Assembly (NCBI RefSeq): GCF_020595055.1
Contig: NZ_JAJDOO010000023.1
Location: 1 to 64,000 of the forward strand
Length of the DNA stretch: 64,000 bases
DNA from: Desulfosporosinus shakirovi
GTDB lineage: Bacteria; Bacillota; Desulfitobacteriia; Desulfitobacteriales; Desulfitobacteriaceae
Reading direction: 5' to 3'
Shown here: piece after piece, positions 53,819 to 62,861 of the stretch
Layout: every line of letters starts with the position of its first letter
Position numbering within the stretch: position 1 is the stretch's first letter
The notes under the pieces: generated by a model
Databases searched by the model: none
Told to the model about the DNA's origin: nothing
The model's input: the letters and a program-made list of their open reading frames with translations, nothing else
Program-made: the position numbers and the translations under genes

Positions 53819-55354
53819 TTATATACCTAATAGCTTACTCATTTTAAGCACAACGCCCCTCACCGAAGAGCTACTTAAGTAGAAGAGCCTAGTCTTGTTC
53901 GTTTCCATTCTGCTCATGACCTTATAATAAAAAGCATGAGAAAGATATGCTGTGTTTACAAAAACTGCTTCCTGATTATCTAAAAATCGCAAATCCTTGT
54001 GCAAATTATCCATATCAAGATAGATTAGATTGGGTAAAATCTCTTTCAATCCCTTTATTAAATTAGCATGTCCACCTGTAATCACATAGTTGTGTTTTCC
54101 AAGTGATTCCAACGCCCTAGAATAGTCGTTAGAATCGTCCTCTAACTCCTCTTTCGATGTTTGCTGTTCAAAGACAAAATCACGAAGAGCCAGAAGTTCC
54201 TTTTTGTTTAGCTCAGCTTGGTTAAGCTCTTGTTGCAATCGAGTTGCTTCACGTTGCCAACGGCTTGCTTCATCTTGACAGCTAAGCATCAAATCTTCTA
54301 ATCGGACGATTTCTGATTTGAAATCTGCTTTTTCTTTACGGAGCAATTCCAATTTCGCTTCTGTTTCCAGCTTCAGATTTAGTGTATCTAAGTAATAATC
54401 ATCCTTAGCATTCGATAAATATATTTTTCGAGTGTTTTCATATTCTGCAACAAAGGCACTAATAAGTAAACACGTGATTATGAAAAAATCGCATTCTTCA
54501 TCTGTTAGAGAGCCATCACTTTGTTCTCTATAAAACGTCTCACACAATTTATCAAAATCCTTCGACGTTATTATAGATTCTCCAGCAAACACATAAGCTC
54601 CGATACCTAGACTTTTAAAATACGATAAAAGTATTTCATAATATTTGTTGATTTTTCTTCTACGACTATGCAAAATGGTATCCAATTCCTTAGATATTTG
54701 ATATTCATTAGCTTCCATTAGCTGGTCTAATGTTTTATTCTTTGATTTGCTAGAAAGCCAATATACATCATGCAATTCTTTAACTTTTGCTTTGTGTTGA
54801 GGTCCCACCTCTTCGTGACCAGGAAGTCCTTTTTCAAAATTATAATCCTCAAAGAATTTCATTCTTATGTCATTACCAATTGACCCAAGTTCACATGTCT
54901 TATCTTGGTTAAAACAAAGAAAAAACATGACCGCTAAAATCGAATTAAATTCTTGATTAGTGACCTTATTAAATTTATGAGTATTATCGAATATTTTGTT
55001 TACAAAATCATCTAAATATATGACTTCATTATTAATAACGTAATTCAAGACCTTCTTATACCCTAGTCTTACAAAATTTGTAACCAAGTCATATTGATTT
55101 CTTTCATTACACCAGTAGTATATCCCGATAACTTTAATGATTTGTTCTGTATACAATGTTGGAAAAGAAAATATTAGTCTATTATTTTTGTAACGTGATT
55201 TTCTATAGAAATCATAGTACTCCAGTTTATTAGAAGAATAAATACTATCAATTTCACCATGAAGATTTGTATTACTTCCCAAAGCAATGAGAAAATTTAT
55301 CAGTATCATATCCGCTAAATAGCCCTGGTTAGGGTCTACCGATTTTAGTTCCAT
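53819..55354 (-). CDS. Coiled-coil protein with DUF2325-like C-terminus
   Basis: A 511-residue protein. Residues about 1-330 are helical and unrecognised; residues about 335-400 form a clear coiled coil (KLELLRKEKADFKSEIVRLE). The last 100 residues (NYVITGGHANLIKGLKEILP, AVFVNTAYLSHAFYYKVMSR) match the DUF2325 pattern VxGGxxxxxxxLxxxLP...VxxxxDxxSHxxxxxxK, although the usual acid is replaced in TAYLSH. It lies 125 bases downstream of the helicase-HNH-TPR gene on the same strand and is likely its partner. A defence role is an inference. Confidence 0.65.
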   Translation of the reverse strand: MELKSVDPNQGYLADMILINFLIALGSNTNLHGEIDSIYSSNKLEYYDFYRKSRYKNNRLIFSFPTLYTEQIIKVIGIYYWCNERNQYDLVTNFVRLGYKKVLNYVINNEVIYLDDFVNKIFDNTHKFNKVTNQEFNSILAVMFFLCFNQDKTCELGSIGNDIRMKFFEDYNFEKGLPGHEEVGPQHKAKVKELHDVYWLSSKSKNKTLDQLMEANEYQISKELDTILHSRRRKINKYYEILLSYFKSLGIGAYVFAGESIITSKDFDKLCETFYREQSDGSLTDEECDFFIITCLLISAFVAEYENTRKIYLSNAKDDYYLDTLNLKLETEAKLELLRKEKADFKSEIVRLEDLMLSCQDEASRWQREATRLQQELNQAELNKKELLALRDFVFEQQTSKEELEDDSNDYSRALESLGKHNYVITGGHANLIKGLKEILPNLIYLDMDNLHKDLRFLDNQEAVFVNTAYLSHAFYYKVMSRMETNKTRLFYLSSSSVRGVVLKMSKLLGI

Positions 55355-55479
55355 CTTCTAAGTCCACCTGTCATAGTAATTATTAAAGTAATTATAATCA
55401 AATAATTGCTCTTTACCCCAAAAAAGTATAGTTGAATATTCTCATGACCCATTCAGTTTCACAGTGGCATTACATCAAA

Positions 55480-58400
55480 TTAAGATACCTCCATCTTCTT
55501 AAGTAGATTTTCCTTATTTCTCCGAGCGTAAGAATGCTTAGGGTCAATTATTAACGCTTTGTTATATGCATTGAGTGCCTCATCGAACTTCCTCATTTTA
55601 TAAAGAGTATAGCCCATGTTGTTATATGCCATAGCATCCTCTGGTTCCATATGAATGTACTTTCGGTAAGTTTCAATTGCCTCATCATAGTTCTTCTGCT
55701 TATCAAGTATCCACGCTATTTCAAAATAGGAATAAGAATCCGTTGGCTCCCTTCTGCTTAACTCTTCATAAGCCTCGATGGCTTCATCATAGTTCTTCAG
55801 ACTTTCCAAAGCATATGCTTTTCCAGCTAGAGTATCAATATCATCCTTCCCATATTTTTCCGCACTTTCATAGCAGTTTAAGGCATCGCTATATTGACTT
55901 AAGCTATTGAGAAGCTCCCCTTTTTCAAAGTAAGCTTCACCATCCTGAGTATCAAGTTCTATAGCTTTATTTATCAATTCCAAAGCTTCATCCTTTTTCC
56001 TCGGATGTATGCGAGACCAGATAACTCCTTTTCTCAAATTACTTTTTGCATCCGATGGATTTACGCCAATAACGTCATCGTAATATTGGAGTGCTTTTTT
56101 ATAATCCTCTTTCGTTTCATATACAAGTCCAAGATTAAACAAACACTTTTCATTATCAGGGTCCTTAACTAAACCTTTAAGGTATTCTTCCTTAGCTTCA
56201 TCCCATTTCTCCATCCTAGCATACAAATGTCCTTTAGCAATGTTACTTCTTGGACTCAGAGGAAATGACCTCATTGCGTCTTTAACAGACTCGAAGGCTT
56301 CTTCAAATTGCTCTTTTTCTGCCAAAATATCTGCTTTAACAAAGTAATATTCCTCTTCTTTAATGCCTGAAGCCAATTCTCGGTTTATTTTGTACAGGGC
56401 AGTTTCCGCTTCTCCATTTTCGATGAGGTCATAGATTTCATTGAAAAATTTGATTGTTTCATTGATTACAGGATTTTTAACATCTCTGGATTCCTTGTGG
56501 AGATTTCGGCCCTTGTCGTCATCCGACCACGTATCTCCCTTTTTAGCATTTTCCCATCGGGTAATAAGCTGTAGATTCTCCAAGACGGAAAGCCCTCCCT
56601 TTGAGAGGGGATGAATGTGGTCAATTTGAAAATTTAAGCGGTTCTTACTCTGATAATCACTTATGGCACTGTTATAAAAGCCCTCTTTATCTTTACTTTT
56701 TGCATAAATGCCTTCAATCAGCTCTTTCCAATAATCATTGTCGCGTTTTTTTATTTCCTCTAACGACAATTGGGTTATATCTATTGTTTCATGTATTACT
56801 TCAGGCTGATCTGTTTTTTCGTATAGGCTTGGATGAGCTAACTTATCCAGTTCGATTTGTACCTGGCGGAGGAAGTATTTTTCTTTACTGGCAAAGAAGA
56901 CTTTCCAAAAGCTCTTATCTTCATTCCAGATGGCATTTAGGTAAGGGGCTTTGCTCCTTTCGCCCAAATCATTATCCCAAATATATTGGGCAATTCTTGT
57001 AATATCATAATTTTCACGGTCTTTAAGCTCCAAGAAATCTGGGCTGACCCCGTTTAAAGAATAATAGCGTAGAATGTCTTCAATATCTTCACAACTGACC
57101 GAATCCTCGAAATACTGAATTTGGATGTCGAAACTGAGGTCAGCCAATGTGTTTTCGGATATCGTTTCCATTTCACCGATTTGATTATCGGCAAAAATAC
57201 TTTCAAGTTCGCTGGTGAACGCCATAAAAGCATCGTACATATTGTCATAGACGAGAATGTCGCAAAGCTTATTTACCCATTCGCCCTTAGAATCAGGAAT
57301 AAGCAATGAGAACGAATAGAGTCCAACAGGGACTCTTTCCATGAAGGGACGGGCTTCAATCGCATCTGTATTCACGCTGTCATCTATGATTCTTGCGAAT
57401 TCCTCCATTTTCTGAATAGCAATAAGACGCGTGATATGTTCTCGCTTCTCCCTATCTTTAACTTCGTTCCACTCATTTTCATCTTCAATTAAACGCAGAG
57501 GATTAACCCAAGCAATTTTATCCCGCCAATGGTCGACAAAACTGACAATATAGGCAGTGGCCGTTCCTCCTGCTTTTTCGCCTCGTAAAGCCCTGCCTAT
57601 CATTTGAGTCATAAGGATGGTTGAAGTAGTTGGGCGAGCCAGAAAAACAGTTTGTACTGATGGTAAATCCGTGCCTTCGGTTAAGATATTGACATTAACT
57701 AACACCTGAAGTTCACCATTTCTAAATTTCTGAAGCTTTTCAGCATTTTCACGGGAAGAAACGGATATTTTTCTATCTATATCTTTAATGTCTGAAACAA
57801 TATAATCAGATGAAATCCCTCGCTTTTGAAAAAGGCTTGATAACGTTACAGCATGAATTATATTAATCGCAAAAACCAAAAGCTTTCCATATTTCTTCTG
57901 ATTCTGAATATAGTGCTCCACGATAAAGTTGTTCCGTTCGCTACTTTCAGCAATTTGGGTAGCGATATCGGAGGGCAAATCGAAGGATTCAATTTGTTTA
58001 ATTTCCTTTTCGGTTAATGACTTAGTTAATTCCAGCGATGTTTCTAGCTCTTCAAAAATAGGGTCAGCTAGAATTCCACGGCTGATTAAGGTTCTAAGGT
58101 CAACCCCATAAAGAATGTCATCGGGAAATACTTTTAACAAAAGAGACTTCTCTCTTTCAGCAGTTCGGAAAGGAGTTGCAGTTAGTCCAAGAACATGAAA
58201 CGTTTTGTCGTTTGCCTTATCCAGTTGTTGCAAAAGACGGCGGTAAGATTTAGCTCCCGAATGATGGGCTTCATCAACCACAACAAAAATTTGATTTTTA
58301 TTAGGTTTTACCCAGAGTTGCATTACATGGTTTATCCCATGAAGTAAACTATCCTTGCTTGCAATAAGCAAGTCATCATTGGGTTGAATATGGATGGTCT

Positions 58401-58767
58401 TGTCATGTAGACCCGAAACAATCCGATAACTAAAAGAATCTTTCTGAGGGAGTATATTCGCGTTAGCATTCTGAAAAACGGTATCGAGAGCCTGATTTAA
58501 TAATTCATGGCGGTGGGCAAGCCAAAGGACTTTCTTTCCTTGGTTAATGACATTTTTCAGTACCCAATACATTGCCGTTAAGGTTTTGCCCCCCCCCGTC
58601 GGTATGACTAATAACCCTTTAACTTTTTCCTTCTGGTTCAACGATTCTGTTAGCTTATGTAATGCTTCTCTTTGATGAGGATACAATATCAAGTCATTAT
58701 CGGTTTGTCTCACGGGAATATTCCCAGCAAAATTATTCTGCACTAATTGGTTATAAGTTGTTGCCAT
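55480..58767 (-). CDS. SF2 helicase - HNH nuclease - TPR fusion
   Basis: A 1095-residue protein. Residues about 25-425 are an SF2 (type III restriction/DEAD-like) helicase: Walker A PTGGGKT at 56-62, DEAHHS at 165-170, GLTATPF at 194-200, TEGTDLPS near 363-370 and QMIGRALRG at 388-396. Residues about 425-690 are unrecognised. An HNH motif follows: QIDHIHPLSKGG at 714-725, ENLQ at 730-733, and WENAKKGD at 738-745. From about 765 to the end are at least eight TPR repeats. It could translocate along and cut foreign DNA, with TPRs binding a partner such as its DUF2325-like neighbour. This exact architecture is not one I can name. Confidence 0.85.
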   Translation of the reverse strand: MATTYNQLVQNNFAGNIPVRQTDNDLILYPHQREALHKLTESLNQKEKVKGLLVIPTGGGKTLTAMYWVLKNVINQGKKVLWLAHRHELLNQALDTVFQNANANILPQKDSFSYRIVSGLHDKTIHIQPNDDLLIASKDSLLHGINHVMQLWVKPNKNQIFVVVDEAHHSGAKSYRRLLQQLDKANDKTFHVLGLTATPFRTAEREKSLLLKVFPDDILYGVDLRTLISRGILADPIFEELETSLELTKSLTEKEIKQIESFDLPSDIATQIAESSERNNFIVEHYIQNQKKYGKLLVFAINIIHAVTLSSLFQKRGISSDYIVSDIKDIDRKISVSSRENAEKLQKFRNGELQVLVNVNILTEGTDLPSVQTVFLARPTTSTILMTQMIGRALRGEKAGGTATAYIVSFVDHWRDKIAWVNPLRLIEDENEWNEVKDREKREHITRLIAIQKMEEFARIIDDSVNTDAIEARPFMERVPVGLYSFSLLIPDSKGEWVNKLCDILVYDNMYDAFMAFTSELESIFADNQIGEMETISENTLADLSFDIQIQYFEDSVSCEDIEDILRYYSLNGVSPDFLELKDRENYDITRIAQYIWDNDLGERSKAPYLNAIWNEDKSFWKVFFASKEKYFLRQVQIELDKLAHPSLYEKTDQPEVIHETIDITQLSLEEIKKRDNDYWKELIEGIYAKSKDKEGFYNSAISDYQSKNRLNFQIDHIHPLSKGGLSVLENLQLITRWENAKKGDTWSDDDKGRNLHKESRDVKNPVINETIKFFNEIYDLIENGEAETALYKINRELASGIKEEEYYFVKADILAEKEQFEEAFESVKDAMRSFPLSPRSNIAKGHLYARMEKWDEAKEEYLKGLVKDPDNEKCLFNLGLVYETKEDYKKALQYYDDVIGVNPSDAKSNLRKGVIWSRIHPRKKDEALELINKAIELDTQDGEAYFEKGELLNSLSQYSDALNCYESAEKYGKDDIDTLAGKAYALESLKNYDEAIEAYEELSRREPTDSYSYFEIAWILDKQKNYDEAIETYRKYIHMEPEDAMAYNNMGYTLYKMRKFDEALNAYNKALIIDPKHSYARRNKENLLKKMEVS

Positions 58768-59280
58768 TTTATCTTAATCCTCCATTGTGATTCGAATTCA
58801 GAGCAATATCTACTGAACTATATTGGTTGGTGTAACCATGCTGACTATGTAACTCTAATAAACCCAACTCACTATAGCTCTAGAATTCGACACATTTCTT
58901 TGCTGTTCCTTCTAAATTCACGAATATTTGAATAATATGCTCCGCGAGAGCCCAAAGACTGAGCCATCGGCGGCTCTGTCACACCGAAATATTCAATATT
59001 ATATAAAGAAGAAAATAAGCCTAGGCGTTAAAACGTCGTAAAAGTTAATTTACGTCCTATTTGTACAGACTCTCATGAAGCATTTGTAAAGAAAATCCCT
59101 ACCTTTTTACCTTACTGCCCTTCATTAGACAGTAGGTTACTTTCTTGTATTTGTATCGTGTTGTAGAAATACATCTAATGATAAATCAAACATAGAACTA
59201 GCTTCGTCATATCTTCTCTATGCACAGGGGTTGCCATCTTCTATAATGCAATTATAAAAATTTAGGAGGAGGATGATATT
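58768..59280. other. Gene-free divergent region
   Basis: No gene on either strand. It should hold the promoters of the helicase fusion (minus) and of the 172-residue gene (plus). An IS-end-like 32-bp repeat occupies 58966-58997. Nothing else recognised. Confidence 0.45.
58966..58997 (-). repeat. 32-bp inverted repeat, left copy
   Basis: ATCGGCGGCTCTGTCACA then CCGAAATATTCAAT; its reverse complement recurs at 60250-60281 with one mismatch. The right copy runs into an IS21-like end. The two copies flank the 172-residue gene and the guaA fragment. Confidence 0.7.
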
Positions 59281-59799
59281 TTGAAACTAATCAGAGCTTG
59301 GTCTATAATTAAGGAATTCGACGGGTATGCGAATGTGCCCATTTTTTGGTATCACCCCAAAAGAGAAATTCCTATCTTTGCGTACAATGAACTCATCAAG
59401 GACTATGACCAAAATGACCCACTTTCATTGTATCCAGAGGGCTTTGCGGATGAGTTCTATACAGAATCAGAAATTGAGGAACTAAAGAGGGTTCTTAATA
59501 AATTTCGAGAGTTTCGAAATCCCATTGTTAATGTAATAATTGTTGACATTCCTTTTCCTAACAATAGTTATCCTTTAGGAGGCATTCCATCCGACTCGCG
59601 TCATGGTTCGATTGTATTTAGCCAAGATGTTACTCTCGACCTCGGTTTTCAACTATGTGGTTACTATGACATAAGACCTTTTATTCATAAAGATTCCAAA
59701 ACAGATAATGTGTCTAATTTTAGTAACACACCTATATGTGATATCAATGAATCTCCTGATTATGAAGATTTTGAAGATATTGAAGATATTCCATTTTAA
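59281..59799 (+). CDS. Hypothetical protein with acidic tail
   Basis: A 172-residue soluble protein from a TTG after GGAGGAGG. It starts MKLIRAWSIIKEFDGYANVP and includes IPIFAYNELIKDYDQNDPLS. The last 15 residues are almost all acidic (EDFEDIEDIPF end), and the protein as a whole is acidic. No family recognised. It is the only plus-strand gene in the right-end cluster and lies inside the 32-bp inverted repeats. Confidence 0.55.
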   Translation: MKLIRAWSIIKEFDGYANVPIFWYHPKREIPIFAYNELIKDYDQNDPLSLYPEGFADEFYTESEIEELKRVLNKFREFRNPIVNVIIVDIPFPNNSYPLGGIPSDSRHGSIVFSQDVTLDLGFQLCGYYDIRPFIHKDSKTDNVSNFSNTPICDINESPDYEDFEDIEDIPF

Positions 59800-59885
59800 A
59801 CAATTATTCAGAAAGACAGAAAGATATTGGCTCCGATAAGATGGAAGCAATATCTTTCCTCTACTTTTTGTACGGTTTGACCATT

Positions 59886-60010
59886 GATTTTAACTAGGAG
59901 TTCATACGGAAGCTTTGCCCAATCTGCCGTCATGGCATCTTCGCTGGTGACTGCTCTCAGGATAATGGGATACTCATACGTTCGGCTATCTTCCACCACT
60001 CCGACGCTCT
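59886..60010 (-). pseudogene. Fragment of guaA (GMP synthase C-terminal part)
   Basis: A minus-strand stretch of about 42 codons reads [20 protein letters not shown], then [18 protein letters not shown]. This is the conserved dimerisation-domain segment of GMP synthase, but the part before it and the last ~35 residues (through the invariant PPATxEWE end) are missing. The 3' end of guaA is a known target of island integrases, so this could be a leftover of a past insertion. Confidence 0.75.
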
Positions 60011-60263
60011 TATCGATCGAAGGAAGGAGTGGTTAAGATGTTTTGTTGATTGATGGTTTAGATGACTTAACTTGCTTCTTATTATAATATATAGTTATTC
60101 GGATTCCGACAATAACCTCTTAGTAACGGTTGAGAAATATTTATATTGATCATCCATGATTGTATACCTATAAACAATATGAGTTTTTACTGTTAATGAC
60201 TATATCCATCTCAGGAATGAATGATTTACTGAATCATTGTCTCCCCCTAATTGAATATTTCGA

Positions 60264-60581
60264 TGTGACAGAGCCGCCGATACGCTCTTGGCTGAGCCAC
60301 CTTCACGCTGAAAATGAGCCACCATGTTGCTGGTCGAACCACCAGCTGAATGAACGGTTAACGGTCAATCCACGGGACCCCAAAGAAAGACTTTACATGG
60401 GGGCTTAGGATGCTACCCTGCTTACCCAAGAGGAATACTTCCATATGAGCCACAGCCCTCGACCCATTGAAGCATCCAAAGCAGGGTCCCATGTCAAGTC
60501 TTCTCCAGAGTATCTCACCCTGCGAGGGGGTGGCTCTGGTCTAGCGTGAAGGTGGCTCAGTCTTTGCGTATTGATGTCTCA
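60264..60581. mobile_element. IS21-like ends without transposase (318-bp relic or MITE)
   Basis: Left end TGTGACA...GAGCC...GATACGC then TGAGCCACCTTCACGCT and TGAGCCACC; right end is its inverted, diverged copy (TGAGACATCAATACGC..., TGAGCCACCTTCACGCT, GAGCCACC). Long imperfect ends with repeated inner boxes are the IS21-family plan. Only about 200 bases without a gene lie between, so it is a deletion relic or a MITE. Confidence 0.65.
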
Positions 60582-60617
60582 CGGAGCATATTATTCACTA
60601 ATCTTATCAATAGACAA

Positions 60618-62612
60618 TTATTTACTAATAGCATAAAAATCATCGATTGTTTTAAACACCTTTTTCCTATGAAGATAGATTTTATTAATTGGTACACGTT
60701 CATCTTCTACTTCAGTAAACGCCTTTTGAAGGCCGATCTGCCAAGGACTTTTAATGAAGTTTAATAGCTTGTTTGTCGTAAGTTTACCTTGGAATACGCC
60801 TTTCATTTTGGGTGGTATAAACTGTCTGATCGGCTCTCCATTTTTGTAAATTGTCGGCAATCTTTTGTACAGTAAAGTAGCTAAGATTGTATAGTCAGTT
60901 ATTATTACTCCCTCTGGATCAAATTTACCAGAAATTTTACACGAATATAAAAGCATCCTGTATATACGCCTAGGTTTCCATCCAGTAGAATATCTACAGC
61001 CTTTTTGCTTATTTAACTCTTCTAAAACATATACTATGTTGGAACTGTAGAAATCACTAATTCGATTTATCTGATTAATATCCTCAGGAATTTTGCGATT
61101 GTAAAAATCGTATCTTTTTCGCGGTGTCGCAGGTTGAACGGTATGTTTACATTCACACAAAAACATGTCTTCTCCTAAAACAAAAGCAACATCACATTGA
61201 TATTCTTCATTATTAACATTCCTTTTTAAACTTACTGCAGGAATTTGATTTTCATTCAAATCAGTAAGAATTCGATCTTCGAAGCAATAACCCTTAAAGT
61301 TTAAATTAAAATTTTCTTTGGAAGCTAAAGACATTAGGGCTAAAGAATCTTGGATGTGACTAGCATACGAGGGAACCGTTATTATTTTCTCCCCAATTTC
61401 AATAAAGGGAGCATCAAACCAATCGATAGAATTCCGCTTGAATTTTAGTCTATTGCATATTCTTTTGGCACTCTTTTTATCTATCCCATACATTACAAAT
61501 CTTTTAACCCACTCATCGATGGTGGATACATAAAGCCATTTATCTGGTTTACTGGACTCAGGGAACATAACTTTATCAATAAATTCTCTATTAACATATC
61601 TCACTATCGCAAACGCTCTTAACCATTTTACAATTTCGATTTCATCCACTTTAAAATCCAGGCTTTTACTTGAAAAATACTCGAGATATTCATTGTAAGA
61701 TGCTTCTTCACGTTTGTCTAAATAACCATTTGGAGCCAGTAAATTCGATAAGTATACTTCTTCTTTATTAGGGCTATTGAAATCACACATAAAAGTCTGT
61801 CTGGAAGATTCAAATCTTTGAAGCTCAATTTTGTCTTGTATTAAATCCTTTATATCTTTAGGCTTAATCTCAATGCTAGTTTCATCATGTCGTAAAATTT
61901 CATAATTTCCAAATTTCCAATCTTCAAATGCATCAAATAGAACCGTTCTAATATCAATTAAAGGGAAATGAATCATCGATTGATTAATGTCACTAGAATT
62001 TATTTCTTTATCATATGAGCAAAATGTGAATTTGTTGTTCTTGTAAAGAAACCCATAAAAAATAAAAGCCTGGATAACTTTACTTGCTTGCTGAAACGTA
62101 TAATCGACGGCATCTGTAAACTGGTTGGCTGTTAAATTGTTGATGCCTTTGATTTCGCCATTAATATTTCTTAGTATATCTACTTCGTTATATGAATTTT
62201 TATTTTTACCATTATTGAATTTACGATCATTTAAAGATCGCATATAAACTTCAAAAACTATAAGAAAAGCATAAAGTTTATTCTCATCGTTAATTTTAGC
62301 CACTTCTTCAAATTGATCCTTCGAGTAGAAATCTTCAAACAATACATTCCATGTTTTTATTTCCAGATCATATTCTTCAATTAGCTGTTGTTTCATTTGC
62401 ATTAATGCCTTTGCATAGACTTTTTTATGCAAATCTAAAGAGATATTTGATTTCTCTGATTCTGACCTTGGATATGCGTTGACACCAAAACCATTTACTT
62501 TAAAAGCAAAAAGAATTTCTTCTACTGAATATTTTTCAATGAAAGCACTACTTTTATCATTCTTTGTATCTTTTAAGACATTATCTAATTCATAAAAAGC
62601 TGAACTTTTCAA
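60618..62612 (-). CDS. Large protein with PD-(D/E)XK-like nuclease motif
   Basis: A 664-residue soluble protein. Most is unrecognised helical sequence. Near residues 440-490 the order GYCFEDRI - NEEYQCDVAFVLGE - MFLCECKH matches a PD-(D/E)XK/NERD-like nuclease core: E near 444, D near 472, and the E-x-K pair near 484-486. A later YSCKISGKFDPEGVIITDY stretch may complete the fold. Probably a DNA-cutting defence or mobile-element protein; inference from motif and neighbourhood. Confidence 0.65.
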   Translation of the reverse strand: MKSSAFYELDNVLKDTKNDKSSAFIEKYSVEEILFAFKVNGFGVNAYPRSESEKSNISLDLHKKVYAKALMQMKQQLIEEYDLEIKTWNVLFEDFYSKDQFEEVAKINDENKLYAFLIVFEVYMRSLNDRKFNNGKNKNSYNEVDILRNINGEIKGINNLTANQFTDAVDYTFQQASKVIQAFIFYGFLYKNNKFTFCSYDKEINSSDINQSMIHFPLIDIRTVLFDAFEDWKFGNYEILRHDETSIEIKPKDIKDLIQDKIELQRFESSRQTFMCDFNSPNKEEVYLSNLLAPNGYLDKREEASYNEYLEYFSSKSLDFKVDEIEIVKWLRAFAIVRYVNREFIDKVMFPESSKPDKWLYVSTIDEWVKRFVMYGIDKKSAKRICNRLKFKRNSIDWFDAPFIEIGEKIITVPSYASHIQDSLALMSLASKENFNLNFKGYCFEDRILTDLNENQIPAVSLKRNVNNEEYQCDVAFVLGEDMFLCECKHTVQPATPRKRYDFYNRKIPEDINQINRISDFYSSNIVYVLEELNKQKGCRYSTGWKPRRIYRMLLYSCKISGKFDPEGVIITDYTILATLLYKRLPTIYKNGEPIRQFIPPKMKGVFQGKLTTNKLLNFIKSPWQIGLQKAFTEVEDERVPINKIYLHRKKVFKTIDDFYAISK

Positions 62613-62823
62613 CGATTCATCCTACTTTCAGAACTTCAGTTTTGATTATTCTATATTAGCATTATAAGAAACGGAAATGAATGAATACTCTTTTTGAAAC
62701 CTCAAATCGAATTCTAAGCTTCGTTCCGAAAGATTTCAAGCTTTCAATATGAGGGTTTATTTCGTGTCTCATTTTCTATCGTTTTAAATAACTATATTGT
62801 AGGATGGTGATTATTGAATATAT

Positions 62824-62848
62824 AAAACGCCTCCCACTAAGGCGTTTT
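62824..62848. terminator. Intrinsic terminator
   Basis: AAAACGCC/GGCGTTTT arms around TCCCACTAA; it follows the DUF4062 gene on the minus strand and is symmetrical. Confidence 0.8.
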
Positions 62849-62861
62849 GGCTGTTCCCATA

